Shown: positions 17,407-26,601 of the stretch, in pieces
Layout of the letters: each line of letters opens with the position of its first letter
Position numbering within the stretch: the stretch's first letter is position 1
Assembly: GCA_002083365.1 (NCBI GenBank)
Contig: LVWS01000025.1
Span: 1 to 64,000 of the forward strand
Length of the DNA stretch: 64,000 bases
Direction of reading: 5' to 3'
From: Nitrospira sp. SG-bin1
GTDB taxonomy: Bacteria; Nitrospirota; Nitrospiria; Nitrospirales; Nitrospiraceae
Position numbers and translations under genes: made by a program
The notes under the pieces: model-generated
Database searches by the model: none
The model's input: only the letters and a program-made list of their open reading frames with translations
What the model was told of the DNA's origin: nothing

Positions 17407-18184
17407 CTCAGATCGTCACGCAGAGTCTGACGCGCTTATGGATCCAATTGCGGCACAGAAGAAGCATTGCTTGCGTGCGGCAGCGCTGGTGAAAAGTTTC
17501 CGGGGACGTAAAGTCGTCAAAGGTGTCACGATCGAGGTGTCTGCCGGTGAGGTGGTCGGGCTTCTCGGCCCCAATGGCGCGGGCAAGACCACCATTTTCG
17601 ACATGATGGTTGGTTTGTGTCAGCCCGATGAAGGGGAGATCAGCTTCATCGGAGAAGCGGTGACCCACCTGCCAATGTACAAACGAGCGCGCATGGGAAT
17701 CGGTTATCTGCCTCAGGAATCATCGGTTTTTCGACGTCTCTCCGTAGAGCATAATGTCTTGGCGATTCTAGAAATGCTAGGGTATGCTCGTGAAGAGCGA
17801 AGCCAGCGGGTCGATGCCTTGCTCAAGGAATTAGATCTCCTCCATATACGAAAAAGTATGGCCTATGCCCTTTCAGGTGGAGAACGCCGACGCTTGGAAA
17901 TCACACGCGCCTTGGCGGCGACCCCGTCGTTCATGCTGCTGGATGAACCGTTTGCTGGGATTGATCCGATCGCCGTCGCCGATATTCAACAAATCATCAT
18001 CCGGCTGAAGAACAAAGGGATCGGCATCTTGATTACCGATCACAACGTGCAGGAAACCCTCTCCATCGTAGACCGGGCATACATCATCAATGAAGGATTG
18101 ATTTTGGAGTCGGGGTCTCCTGAAGTTATTGTGCAGAGCGCAACGGCTCGAGCCGTGTATCTTGGCGAACAGTTCAAGCTATAG
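17369..18184 (+). CDS. lptB: LPS export ABC transporter ATP-binding protein LptB
   Basis: LptB is the ATPase powering LPS extraction with LptF and LptG, which are not in the window. From ATG 17369 it is 271 residues. Walker A GPNGAGKT is at 67-74; the LSGGERRRLEITRAL signature and FMLLDEPFAGID Walker B follow. GGAAGGGGGG just upstream supports 17369. A shorter start at ATG 17438 would give the usual ~248 residues but has no clear ribosome-binding site. The C-terminal ARAVYLGEQFKL is typical of LptB. Confidence 0.95.
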   Translation: MSASKVTVRVSHDSDRHAESDALMDPIAAQKKHCLRAAALVKSFRGRKVVKGVTIEVSAGEVVGLLGPNGAGKTTIFDMMVGLCQPDEGEISFIGEAVTHLPMYKRARMGIGYLPQESSVFRRLSVEHNVLAILEMLGYAREERSQRVDALLKELDLLHIRKSMAYALSGGERRRLEITRALAATPSFMLLDEPFAGIDPIAVADIQQIIIRLKNKGIGILITDHNVQETLSIVDRAYIINEGLILESGSPEVIVQSATARAVYLGEQFKL

Positions 18185-18203
18185 AGGAATGGCAGAGGCA
18201 GCG

Positions 18204-19712
18204 ATGAAACTTCGTTTGGTTCCCCAACTCACACAAAAGCTCATCATGACGCCTCAGCTGCAGCAAGCGATTAAGCTGCTGCAATTGTCTCGACTTGAGC
18301 TACAGCAGAGCCTCACTCAGCATCTCCTGGAAAATCCATTGCTGGATGAAATTCAATCCGATGTGGAAGAAGGTGAGGCCGTGGTAAACGAGGAGAAGGC
18401 CGAAGCCGCTCCGTCACTGGAAGGGCAGGACCGTTCGGACACGGCCGTTGAAACCCGTGAAGAACAAGGATCGCCGGAGGAATTCTCCGCGTCGGGATGG
18501 GAAGAATACTTTGGCAGAGATCGACGGAGTGGCGAGTCTGAATACGCGTCTGCACAGGATGAGTTCCCGTCGTATGAGCAAACGGTCGCAAAAGCGACGT
18601 CCCTTGAGGAACACCTGCTTTGGCAGCTGTCCTTGTCCGGACTTAGCAATCGAGAAAAGGAACTCGGTCGTTTGATCATCGGCAATTTGGATGATGACGG
18701 GTATCTTCGTATTTCTCTCGCGGAGGTCGCGGCTGGGACTGATTTTACCGAGTCCGAAGCTGAATCTGTGCTCAAAGATATTCAGACTTTCGATCCGACC
18801 GGAGTTGGTGCTAGAGATCTCCCCGAATGTCTTCTACTGCAACTCGGTCATTTGGGCAGGAATCCGTTTGGATCTCTTGGATCCCCGCCCGGTGCATTGA
18901 AGGGATCAGTGATCGAGAACATAGTTCTGCACCATCTGAAGGATCTTGAAAAGAAACAGTACGCGAAGATCGCCAAGGCATTGAACATCACGATCGAGGA
19001 AGTCTTCCAAGCGACGAAAATCATCGGAGAACTCGAGCCTAAACCCGGGAGACCCTTCGCAAATACTCAGAACTACGTGATCGTGCCTGATGTATTCGTG
19101 GTCAAGAATGAGGGGGAATGGGTGGTGCTGTTAAACGACGACGGGCTCCCCCGGATGAGGATCAGCCCGTATTACAAGCAGCTTATATCCTCAGGCCAAG
19201 GCGGCACGCCCGAAACCAAAGCGTACATGGATGAAAAAATGCGTGCTGCACAGTGGGTTATTCGAAGTATTGAACAGCGAAATCGGACGATTGTGAAAGT
19301 GGTGTCCAGTATCGTCAAGTTCCAAGAGCAGTTTTTCGACCATGGGGTCCAATATCTCAAGCCTTTGGTTCTCAAACAGGTGGCAGAGGATATCGGGATG
19401 CATGAATCAACCATCAGTCGGGTAACGGCTAACAAATATATGTATTGCCCTCAAGGTATGTTGGAACTCAAGTTCTTTTTCAACGCAGGGCTTCAGAAAG
19501 CTGACGAGCCGTCAGGCATGCATTCCTCGGTTTCCGTCCGGGATATGATCAAGACAATGGTGGGGGAAGAAGATGCGAAGCGTCCTTTAAAAGATGAAGA
19601 GATTGCGGCCAGGCTTCGCAAACAAGGGGTGCTTATCGCGCGGAGGACGGTCGCTAAATATCGAGCAGAGTTGAATATCCCATCCGCCAGCCAACGTAAA
19701 AGATTCTTTTGA
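18204..19712 (+). CDS. rpoN: RNA polymerase sigma-54 factor
   Basis: RpoN directs RNA polymerase to -24/-12 promoters and needs an AAA+ activator. The protein is 502 residues. Region I (QKLIMTPQLQQAIKLLQLSR) binds activators, followed by an acidic region II. The core-binding domain and the RpoN box RRTVAKYRAELNIPSASQRK at the C-terminus recognise the -24 element. ATG 18204 has AGAGG five bases upstream. The lptB-rpoN-hpf order matches many Gram-negatives. Confidence 0.97.
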   Translation: MKLRLVPQLTQKLIMTPQLQQAIKLLQLSRLELQQSLTQHLLENPLLDEIQSDVEEGEAVVNEEKAEAAPSLEGQDRSDTAVETREEQGSPEEFSASGWEEYFGRDRRSGESEYASAQDEFPSYEQTVAKATSLEEHLLWQLSLSGLSNREKELGRLIIGNLDDDGYLRISLAEVAAGTDFTESEAESVLKDIQTFDPTGVGARDLPECLLLQLGHLGRNPFGSLGSPPGALKGSVIENIVLHHLKDLEKKQYAKIAKALNITIEEVFQATKIIGELEPKPGRPFANTQNYVIVPDVFVVKNEGEWVVLLNDDGLPRMRISPYYKQLISSGQGGTPETKAYMDEKMRAAQWVIRSIEQRNRTIVKVVSSIVKFQEQFFDHGVQYLKPLVLKQVAEDIGMHESTISRVTANKYMYCPQGMLELKFFFNAGLQKADEPSGMHSSVSVRDMIKTMVGEEDAKRPLKDEEIAARLRKQGVLIARRTVAKYRAELNIPSASQRKRFF

Positions 19713-19755
19713 TCTCTGGTGCTTCGCATCCAACCAGCTCAAATTGGAGGTGGGC

Positions 19756-20067
19756 ATGAAGCTGAGAATCACAGGTCGCCACATGGACATCACACCAGCG
19801 CTTCGGAACTATGTGGAAACCCGATTTGGTCGTCTGGATCGATACGGATTGAAAGTCGGATCGCTGCAGGTGATATTGGACGTCGAAAAACTCCAGCATA
19901 AGGCCGAAGTCACCGGAGCAGTGAGTGGCAAACGCGTGCAAGCCAAGACCTCAACTCCTGAGATGTATGCCACAATTGATGCTCTTGTGGACCGTGTGGA
20001 TGCGCAATTTAGAAAGTGGAAAGACCGCCTCGTCAGTCATAAGCCGACCAAGCCGAAGAGATCATGA
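19756..20067 (+). CDS. hpf: Ribosome hibernation promoting factor (short HPF)
   Basis: HPF binds the 30S A/P sites and helps dimerise idle ribosomes into 100S particles. At 103 residues it is the short form without the C-terminal dimerisation domain. The fold is recognisable from KLRITGRHMDITPALRNYVE at the N-terminus and TPEMYATIDALVDRVDAQFR at the C-terminus. ATG 19756 follows TTGGAGGTGGGC, an excellent ribosome-binding site. It sits directly after rpoN, as in Proteobacteria. Confidence 0.93.
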   Translation: MKLRITGRHMDITPALRNYVETRFGRLDRYGLKVGSLQVILDVEKLQHKAEVTGAVSGKRVQAKTSTPEMYATIDALVDRVDAQFRKWKDRLVSHKPTKPKRS

Positions 20068-20247
20068 TCGCGTTTCTCCCGTGAGCCTCACGTGAAATCT
20101 GCATGGCTGCCAGGCTCACATGGTTGTGCCTGAATAGCTCGGCCAATGGACCAGGTCCAGTGCGGATTACGTCGTTGAATGAAGGCTGAAGCTATGGACT
20201 CCTGATTGGAGTATCTTAGGCATGCCCACGGAGGTAAATGCGACGCC

Positions 20248-21114
20248 ATGACGCGGCTGAATCTCGTCATTATTAGTGGATTGTCGGGTTCTGGGAAAAC
20301 ATACGCCCTTAAAGCGTTTGAGGATGCTGGATATTTTTGCATCGATAACCTACCTCCGGCTCTACTTCCGACCTTTGTCGATCTCTGCAACCAGCAGCAT
20401 AGTGAAATTGCCAACGTTGCTCTTGGGATTGACATTAGGGAGCGCGCATTCTTTTCAGATTTCGTCGGAATCTTGGAAAGAGTGAAAGCTCTCGGCCATG
20501 CCGTGCAGTTGCTGTTTCTTGAGGCTCGTGAAGAGGTCCTGACTAGACGATTTTCAGAGTCCAGGCGTCCCCACCCGCTTTTACCACATCTCCCCGTCTT
20601 GGATGGCATCCGATTCGAAAAGGAACGGGTCGCTGAACTCCGACGCCGGGCTGATCGGATCATTGACACATCCGATCTGACCGTCCATGAGCTGGGGGAG
20701 TTGCTTGCGAAACAGTTTCAGCGGGAATCATCGGATAGGCGTTTGACGATCTCTCTCATGACCTTCGGATATAAATTCGGGGTGCCGTATGACATTGATT
20801 TGTTATTTGATGTACGATTTCTTAAAAATCCGTTTTTCCTACCCGAGCTCAAGCCGCTTTCAGGAGATGATCCGCTGGTCCGGAATTTTGTCCTGACAGA
20901 CCCAGACGCCGTTTCACTTATGGAGCATCTCGAAGGTCTGCTGAAGTTTCTCTTGCCACTATTCCAGCGAGAGCGGCGTAGTTATCTAACCGTCGGTATT
21001 GGATGTACCGGTGGGCGCCATCGTTCGGTCGCAATTGCCGGCCGTCTCCGAGAAAGCCTGGTCGCCCTGGGGTACGATGTCGGTCTCAAACACCGCGATA
21101 TCGACAAGACATAA
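20248..21114 (+). CDS. rapZ: RapZ/YvcJ-family nucleotide-binding protein
   Basis: RapZ proteins bind nucleotides; in E. coli RapZ is the RNA-binding adapter for GlmZ decay, while the role elsewhere is less clear. The protein is 288 residues with Walker A GLSGSGKT at 11-18, the CIDNLPP motif, RRFSESRRPHPL and the C-terminal IGCTGGRHRSV. ATG 20248 has GGAGGT 12 bases upstream, slightly long. The usual ptsN and hprK genes of rpoN clusters are absent; 180 bp separate it from hpf. Confidence 0.92.
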   Translation: MTRLNLVIISGLSGSGKTYALKAFEDAGYFCIDNLPPALLPTFVDLCNQQHSEIANVALGIDIRERAFFSDFVGILERVKALGHAVQLLFLEAREEVLTRRFSESRRPHPLLPHLPVLDGIRFEKERVAELRRRADRIIDTSDLTVHELGELLAKQFQRESSDRRLTISLMTFGYKFGVPYDIDLLFDVRFLKNPFFLPELKPLSGDDPLVRNFVLTDPDAVSLMEHLEGLLKFLLPLFQRERRSYLTVGIGCTGGRHRSVAIAGRLRESLVALGYDVGLKHRDIDKT

Positions 21115-21174
21115 GCCATTGCTCAAATAACGGCAATGGCGTTCCTACCGTAATTTTCACTTCCGGCCGCTTTC

Positions 21175-21202
21175 TTGACAGGTAGAGCATATTGACTATA
21201 CT
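21175..21202 (+). promoter_or_regulatory. Sigma-70-type promoter for the MerR-like/pilM operon
   Basis: TTGACA (21175-21180) is followed after 16 bases by TATACT (21197-21202). This is the best consensus promoter seen in the window. It lies about 50 bp before the GTG at 21251 and would drive the small regulator and pilMNOPQ. Confidence 0.7.
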
Positions 21203-21250
21203 TAATTTCGTTAGTATCAAAAAGGCTCATAACCCCGTGTAATTACTGAC

Positions 21251-21463
21251 GTGAAAAAGCCTAAGCCAACATCTAATTTAACAGGTATCAAAGCCTATCA
21301 AGTATGCGACTTATTTGACATTTCAAAGGCAACACTCTTCCGCTGGGAACGGGAAGGAGTCATTACTCAACCAGCCAGGGATTGGAGGAACTGGAGACTG
21401 TATACCAGGAAGAATGTTGACGAAATCGAAAAAATTATTCGCGCTCGGAAGGCTGTCATGTAA
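21251..21463 (+). CDS. Small MerR-like helix-turn-helix protein
   Basis: This 70-residue protein consists almost entirely of a MerR-type winged helix-turn-helix. Residues ~16-35 (YQVCDLFDISKATLFRWERE) form the recognition helices and WRLYTRKNVDEI forms the wing. It lacks the dimerisation helix and effector domain of full MerR regulators, so it may bind DNA with a partner or act as a simple repressor. It starts at GTG 21251 and ends 15 bp before pilM, which suggests co-transcription and a role in pilus gene control. That role is inference. Confidence 0.75.
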   Translation: MKKPKPTSNLTGIKAYQVCDLFDISKATLFRWEREGVITQPARDWRNWRLYTRKNVDEIEKIIRARKAVM

Positions 21464-21478
21464 GGTGAGAAGTAACGC

Positions 21479-22585
21479 ATGTTGACTTCATTCAAAAAGC
21501 TCGTGGAAACCGATATTCTCACCATGCTGACTCCTCGTCGGCAATTGGTGGGGCTCGATATCGGATCAAGTTCCATCAAGGTTGCTCAACTCAAGGAAAG
21601 TAAGGGGCGGTATTATCTTCAAAAATTCGGGATGAAACCGCTGGAGCCTGAAGTGATTGTGGATGGTACGGTCATGGACGAAGGGCGTGTGGTCTCAACG
21701 ATCCAAGAATTGTTTCAGGAGGCCAACGTCAAAAATAAACATGTCGCCATCTCGATTTCCGGGCATGCCGTTATTGTGAAGAAGATCAGTCTGCCACCCA
21801 TGCCGGACGAAGAACTGGAGGGGCAGGTGAAATTGGCGGCTGAACAGTACATTCCGTTCGATATTAACGAAGTGAACATCGACTTTCATGTTTTGTCTCC
21901 TGATGCATCGGAAGATCAGCAGGGAGATATGTCGGTCATTCTCGTTGCCGCGAAGAAGGACAAGATTAATGAGCTGACCGAGCTTGTGAAGGCCGCAGGA
22001 CTCGTTCCTATGGTCATGGATGTCGACGCGTTTGCCGTGGAGAATATGCACGCCATCAACTATCCGATGGCACAAGAGGAAACGACGGCGCTGGTGAATC
22101 TAGGCGCAAGCGTGATGAATGTGAACATCATCCGTGCCGGGTCGTCATTGTTTACGCGAGATATCCCGTTGGGGGGGAATCGGTACACCGAGGCGATTCA
22201 ACGCGAGATGGGCTTCTCGTTCGAAGAAGCGGAAGAAAACAAGAAAAAAGATCGAGCTGGCGATTCTGGTGAAATACCGCTCGCCGGCGTTATGGACAGT
22301 GTGAATGCGGAGGTCGCATCCGAGATTGCCAGGACTGTGGACTACTTCAAGACGTCGACCGCCAATGCCGAGCTCAGTCGGGTGCTCGTCTGTGGTGGAG
22401 TGGCTCGGGCACGAGGGTTGATTCAGCAGCTTGGCGATCGCATGCAGTTACCGGTAGAGATGGCAGACCCCTTCGCCGAGATCGATATCACGGGGTGTGA
22501 CATCGACCCTGACTTATTGGCAGACTGGGCTCCATCGGCAGCCGTCGGTATCGGATTGGCGTTGAGAGCGGTGGGGGACAGATGA
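21479..22585 (+). CDS. pilM: Type IV pilus assembly protein PilM
   Basis: PilM is an actin-like cytoplasmic protein that binds the N-terminus of PilN and links the pilus motor to the PilNOP alignment complex. It has 368 residues. The N-terminal actin-like phosphate-1 motif is VGLDIGSSSIKVAQLKES (~residues 25-42), and the second nucleotide motif resembles VLVCGGVARARGL near residue 305. AAGGTGAG precedes ATG 21479. The stop overlaps pilN as ATGA. Confidence 0.96.
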   Translation: MLTSFKKLVETDILTMLTPRRQLVGLDIGSSSIKVAQLKESKGRYYLQKFGMKPLEPEVIVDGTVMDEGRVVSTIQELFQEANVKNKHVAISISGHAVIVKKISLPPMPDEELEGQVKLAAEQYIPFDINEVNIDFHVLSPDASEDQQGDMSVILVAAKKDKINELTELVKAAGLVPMVMDVDAFAVENMHAINYPMAQEETTALVNLGASVMNVNIIRAGSSLFTRDIPLGGNRYTEAIQREMGFSFEEAEENKKKDRAGDSGEIPLAGVMDSVNAEVASEIARTVDYFKTSTANAELSRVLVCGGVARARGLIQQLGDRMQLPVEMADPFAEIDITGCDIDPDLLADWAPSAAVGIGLALRAVGDR

Positions 22586-23136
22586 TTCGTATTAACCTCC
22601 TGCCAGGTGGCCCGAAGGGTCGAACAGCCAAACCCCAATATGATGTGCGAGCACAGGCTCTGCTCGGCGTCGGAGTGATTCTGGTTACGTTGGCCGGCTG
22701 TTGGTGGTATTCGGCCTCTTTGGACAGCGAGCTTGAAGCCCGACAGGAGGAAAAGCGAGAAAAAGAAAAGCAAGTGGCTCAGCTCAAAGAACAGGTCAAG
22801 CAAGTGCAGGATTTTGAACAAAAGAAAAAACTTCTTGAGGACAAGAACCGGATCATCGACCAACTTGAACAATCCAGAATGGGACCGGTGAAGGTCCTCG
22901 ACCATGTCAGTCAAAGTTTAGAGCCGCTCAAAGTATGGCTTACCCGTCTGGGCGTGGCATCCGATGTCGTTGAGTTGGAAGGGAAGGCCTTAACGAACGA
23001 CGACGTGGTGGAATTCGTGAACAACCTGCGACGCACCGATTATTTCACCGGCATTAGTTTGCAGGAGAGTAAGGCCGCGGTAGAAAACAAGATCAATTTG
23101 TACCAATTTCGTTTGGTGTTTCGTTTGAAGGGGTAG
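22582..23136 (+). CDS. pilN: Type IV pilus assembly protein PilN
   Basis: PilN is a bitopic inner-membrane protein of the alignment complex. It is 184 residues. The N-terminal MIRINLLPGGPKG is the conserved PilM-binding motif (INLLP). A membrane span lies at about residues 27-45, followed by a strongly charged coiled coil (~48-100) and a ferredoxin-like periplasmic domain. ATG 22582 overlaps the pilM stop. pilO follows 2 bp later. Confidence 0.95.
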   Translation: MIRINLLPGGPKGRTAKPQYDVRAQALLGVGVILVTLAGCWWYSASLDSELEARQEEKREKEKQVAQLKEQVKQVQDFEQKKKLLEDKNRIIDQLEQSRMGPVKVLDHVSQSLEPLKVWLTRLGVASDVVELEGKALTNDDVVEFVNNLRRTDYFTGISLQESKAAVENKINLYQFRLVFRLKG

Positions 23137-23138
23137 GG

Positions 23139-23783
23139 ATGGAATTGCCAAAGTTAAACCTTGACGCGCTTCGCAATGTGCCGGCCTCGCAAAAGGCCGC
23201 GCTCTTGTTTCTGCTCGTCGGAGGCATGATTGCCGGGTTCTATTTCTACATTGCGGAACCGAAGTCCGCCACCATCACGGCGCTCGAGGCTGAAAATAGC
23301 AGGCTTGAAAGTGAAATCCAAACCTTGACCATCAAAGTAAAGCATCTCGATGAATTGGTCGCCGCGAACAAACAGCTTGAGATTGAATTGGCTAAGAAGA
23401 AAGAACGGCTTCCCCCAGAGGAAGAAGCGATTATGCTGTTGAAACAAGTCTCCGACCTGGGGGTGCGATTGGGACTCGATATCAAACTGTGGAAACCTGG
23501 AGCGCAGGCTGAAGATGCGTCGAAACTTTTCGTCAAGATGCCGGTCAGTGTAGAGGTGGCCGGAGTTTATCACACGGCTGCTCTGTTTTTTGATCGGATC
23601 AATCGCCTCCCTCGCATTATTACGGTGTCTGGCTTAAAGATGGGATCTCCAAAGATTGAGCAAGGACGAATTGTATCGCAAACCACATTTGATCTGGTGG
23701 CATACGCCGCACCTCAAGAAAAACCGGTTTCCGGAGCAGCTCCTTCGGCTAACCCTCCCAAGGTGGCTCAAGTTGGCAATTAG
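23139..23783 (+). CDS. pilO: Type IV pilus assembly protein PilO
   Basis: PilO pairs with PilN to form a periplasmic heterodimer in the pilus machine. It is 214 residues: a membrane span at about 19-40 (ALLFLLVGGMIAGFYFYIA), a coiled coil at ~46-85, and a globular periplasmic domain. A Pro/Ala-rich tail follows. It starts 2 bp after pilN and ends 2 bp before pilP, so the genes are clearly one operon. Confidence 0.94.
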   Translation: MELPKLNLDALRNVPASQKAALLFLLVGGMIAGFYFYIAEPKSATITALEAENSRLESEIQTLTIKVKHLDELVAANKQLEIELAKKKERLPPEEEAIMLLKQVSDLGVRLGLDIKLWKPGAQAEDASKLFVKMPVSVEVAGVYHTAALFFDRINRLPRIITVSGLKMGSPKIEQGRIVSQTTFDLVAYAAPQEKPVSGAAPSANPPKVAQVGN

Positions 23784-23785
23784 TC

Positions 23786-24394
23786 ATGAATAAGAAGCCA
23801 AGAGAATATACTCGGACCATTGGAGCCAGCGTGGTGTGCGCGTGTGTCATCTTTTCAGCCAGCACAGATGCACCGGCGGAGCCTTCGTCCGTTCCTGGGC
23901 TAATAGCCCCGATGAGACAAGATGCTCTCAAGTCGTCTTCTGTACCCGAGATTCCGAGAACGGCACCGCAAGCTATAGAGGCACCACCGTCGGGTTCTAG
24001 TTCTTCGACGCTTTCTCAGATTTCCATACCAGACGGTCTCGTTGGAGGAGGATATGATCCTTCAGGCCGCCGCGATCCATTTGCTCCAATCGTGCAGGAG
24101 CTTCAGCCGGGAAAGGCAGATACAACTCTTCCACCATTGCAACGCGTGACCCTGACAGAGCTTAACCTTATAGCCATTGTGTGGGGGGCATATGGCTATA
24201 CCGCTATGGTGCAAACTCCGGAAGGACACGGGTACACAGTTCGGCGAGGAACGAGGATTGGACAAAACAACGGCGTGGTCAGCGCAATTACCGAGCGAGG
24301 GATCATTGTCCAAGAACGGTTTACTGATGTGTATGGCAAGAAGCAGGAGCGAGAACATGTGAAGCTCCTACATCCCAAAGAGGGCTCAGAATGA
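23786..24394 (+). CDS. pilP: Type IV pilus assembly protein PilP
   Basis: PilP connects PilNO to the secretin PilQ. The 202-residue protein has an export signal whose lipobox is unclear (cysteines in SVVCACVIFSAS), a Ser/Pro-rich linker and the family motif GRRDPFAPIV at about residues 91-100. It ends in a beta-sandwich domain (LTELNLIAIVWGAYGYTAMV). The stop overlaps the pilQ start by 4 bp. Confidence 0.92.
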   Translation: MNKKPREYTRTIGASVVCACVIFSASTDAPAEPSSVPGLIAPMRQDALKSSSVPEIPRTAPQAIEAPPSGSSSSTLSQISIPDGLVGGGYDPSGRRDPFAPIVQELQPGKADTTLPPLQRVTLTELNLIAIVWGAYGYTAMVQTPEGHGYTVRRGTRIGQNNGVVSAITERGIIVQERFTDVYGKKQEREHVKLLHPKEGSE

Positions 24395-26355
24395 AACCAC
24401 TATCGTTGCACGCAAACCATACTTCGACCGCTGGACGTTTAATCGGAGTCTGGGGGCTATCGCTAGCGGTGCTCATTGCATGCACCAGCACTCCTGCATT
24501 TGCTCAAGGGGTCCGTACGGCAAAGCAAAGCGATGCCGCCCCACGACTGCTGGCACAGACCGTGACTGCCATTGAGGTCCGCCCTGACACTGATCTGGTG
24601 ACGATCGTCGTTATCGGGGACGGTCAGCTCTTTCCGGAAACCAATTTTTTGGATGAATCCCGTTTGATCGTGGATATTCCAGCCGTGTCCTCCACTCTTA
24701 AACGATCGGTGGTCCGGGCCGATCACTACTTGCTCAAAAAGGTCAGGGTGGGAAACCATGCCGATAAGGTCAGACTGGTGTTTGATGTGCCAGAACGACC
24801 AGCCTTTTCTCTTACCCGTGAAGACAATAAGGTGTTGATCACACTGAAACCGACCGAGCGGAAAACACTCACAGCTGTTGCCACACAGGTTGCTATTGAT
24901 GAGGGGGGAGGGGGTTCATTCCGGCCCCAGGCCCGCAAGGCGCTGTTCGAGTCAAGAGATCGCGCAGTCAAGGCAGCGAGAATGGTCGGTCCCAGACAGT
25001 CTTCGTTCAAAGTGCAACGGGTACAGATGTCTGGAGAAAATGCTCCGGTTGAGAAGGATGACCGATCCGATGATCTTGTGGCAGGACAAACGCGATATGT
25101 TGGTCGGCGTATCTCGCTCGATTTTCAGCAGGCCGATATTACCAACATCCTTCGACTGATCGCCGAGGTCAGCGGCTTCAACATCGTCGTCGGAGAAGGT
25201 GTCAAATCAAAGGTCACTATGAAGCTGGTCAGTGTGCCATGGGACCAAGCGTTGGATATGCTGTTGAAAATGAACGGCCTTGGCATGATTCGCCAAGGGA
25301 GCATTGTGTGGGTTGATTCGCTGGCGAATATCGCCAAACAGCAAGATGAGGAAGCACGGGCCAAAGAATCGAAGACGAAGGCAGAAGAATTGGTAGACCG
25401 CGTGTTCTACATTAGAAACCTTCAGTCGCAGGAAGTGATGCAGTCGTTGCGGAAGTACCTCAGCCCCAGGGGTATCATAGAGTTCAATCTTGGCAGCAAC
25501 GCACTGATTGTCAGAGAAACCGAATCAAAACTCGCAATCATTAAACAGCTTGTAGAGGGCCTCGATTTGGAAGTTCCTCAGGTTCAGATTGAGGCACGTA
25601 TCGTTCAAGCCGACACCGTGTACGCGAGAGGCTTGGGAATTCAGTGGGGCTTCCAAGCGGGTAATCGCACACCCACGGATTTCTTTGCCCTCTCGAACAT
25701 TACCGGCCCATTTGGACAGATAGCCGGGACAGGGTCTAGTACGATTGATCGGAGTTTTCTGGTTAATTTGCCGGCTCAGGTCGGTGGATTGCCGGCCGTC
25801 CCGTCTCTGGGGTGGACCTTTGGGAAGCTGGGTGGTGATTTTGCCTTGGATATGAGACTCTCGGCTGGGGAGTTGCTCGGGTTGACTAAGGTGATTGCCG
25901 CTCCGAAGATCACGACGCTGGACAAGCGAGAAGCGAAGATTTCCCAAGGTGAATCGATTCCCTTTCAAACCACCTCATTACAAGGTACCCAAACGACATT
26001 TGTCGATGCGAACTTGGAACTGAACGTGACGCCACAGATCACGTCGCGTGATCCGAAAGAAGACGGAAAGAGAATTCTGATGCGTGTGCGGGCGACACGC
26101 AATGCCGTCGGAGCACGAAGCAATCCGGCCGGTCCGAGTATCGACCGACGCGAAGCTACTACTCAGGTCATTGTCAGAGATGGCGAAACCATGGTGATTG
26201 GAGGAGTTTTCGTCGATACTCAAAACAACAATGTTCAAGGCGTTCCCTACCTCTCCCGTATGCCGGTTCTCGGATGGTTGTTCAAGAACAAGTCGGAAGG
26301 AGTCTCCAAACAAGAATTGCTCATTTTCCTTACGCCAAGTATCATCAAAACGTAA
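24391..26355 (+). CDS. pilQ: Type IV pilus secretin PilQ
   Basis: PilQ is the outer-membrane secretin through which the pilus exits. It is 654 residues: a signal peptide (to about TPAFAQG), one AMIN domain (~residues 52-150) for peptidoglycan binding, an STN/N0 domain (~230-300), and an N1 domain (VFYIRNLQSQEVMQSLRKYL). The secretin core ends in GGVFVDTQNNNVQGVPYLSR and a C-terminal LLIFLTPSII, the classic secretin end. A terminator at 26384 closes the operon. Confidence 0.97.
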   Translation: MKPLSLHANHTSTAGRLIGVWGLSLAVLIACTSTPAFAQGVRTAKQSDAAPRLLAQTVTAIEVRPDTDLVTIVVIGDGQLFPETNFLDESRLIVDIPAVSSTLKRSVVRADHYLLKKVRVGNHADKVRLVFDVPERPAFSLTREDNKVLITLKPTERKTLTAVATQVAIDEGGGGSFRPQARKALFESRDRAVKAARMVGPRQSSFKVQRVQMSGENAPVEKDDRSDDLVAGQTRYVGRRISLDFQQADITNILRLIAEVSGFNIVVGEGVKSKVTMKLVSVPWDQALDMLLKMNGLGMIRQGSIVWVDSLANIAKQQDEEARAKESKTKAEELVDRVFYIRNLQSQEVMQSLRKYLSPRGIIEFNLGSNALIVRETESKLAIIKQLVEGLDLEVPQVQIEARIVQADTVYARGLGIQWGFQAGNRTPTDFFALSNITGPFGQIAGTGSSTIDRSFLVNLPAQVGGLPAVPSLGWTFGKLGGDFALDMRLSAGELLGLTKVIAAPKITTLDKREAKISQGESIPFQTTSLQGTQTTFVDANLELNVTPQITSRDPKEDGKRILMRVRATRNAVGARSNPAGPSIDRREATTQVIVRDGETMVIGGVFVDTQNNNVQGVPYLSRMPVLGWLFKNKSEGVSKQELLIFLTPSIIKT

Positions 26356-26383
26356 CGATTGTTTCAGCTATCAAGGTAGAGAA

Positions 26384-26423
26384 AGCGTGGTGATGCTGAG
26401 TAGCTCACCACGCTTTTGTTTTT
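26384..26423 (+). terminator. Intrinsic terminator after pilQ
   Basis: A perfect 10-bp stem pairs AGCGTGGTGA (26384-26393) with TCACCACGCT (26405-26414) around an 11-base loop. It is followed by the T-rich run TTTTGTTTTTG. It ends the pilMNOPQ operon. Confidence 0.9.
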
Positions 26424-26601
26424 GCTGTCCCAAGGTCATGAGGGATAGCATGCAGCGCATGATCCGTCGCCCATGCGACGGACACGCCTTTTTAGTGACG
26501 CCAGGGCTGTGATACGATGCCCACTCCGTGGATACTTCATAGATAAGTGTGCTACAGACCTAGCATAATCCGTTATTCCGACTGATGCTTCAGGACATGA
26601 A

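Noticed and set aside
21115..21140. Perfect 8-bp inverted repeat GCCATTGC/GCAATGGC just after rapZ
   Set aside because: The stem is short and the downstream bases (GTTCCTACC) are not a T-run, so terminator evidence is weak.
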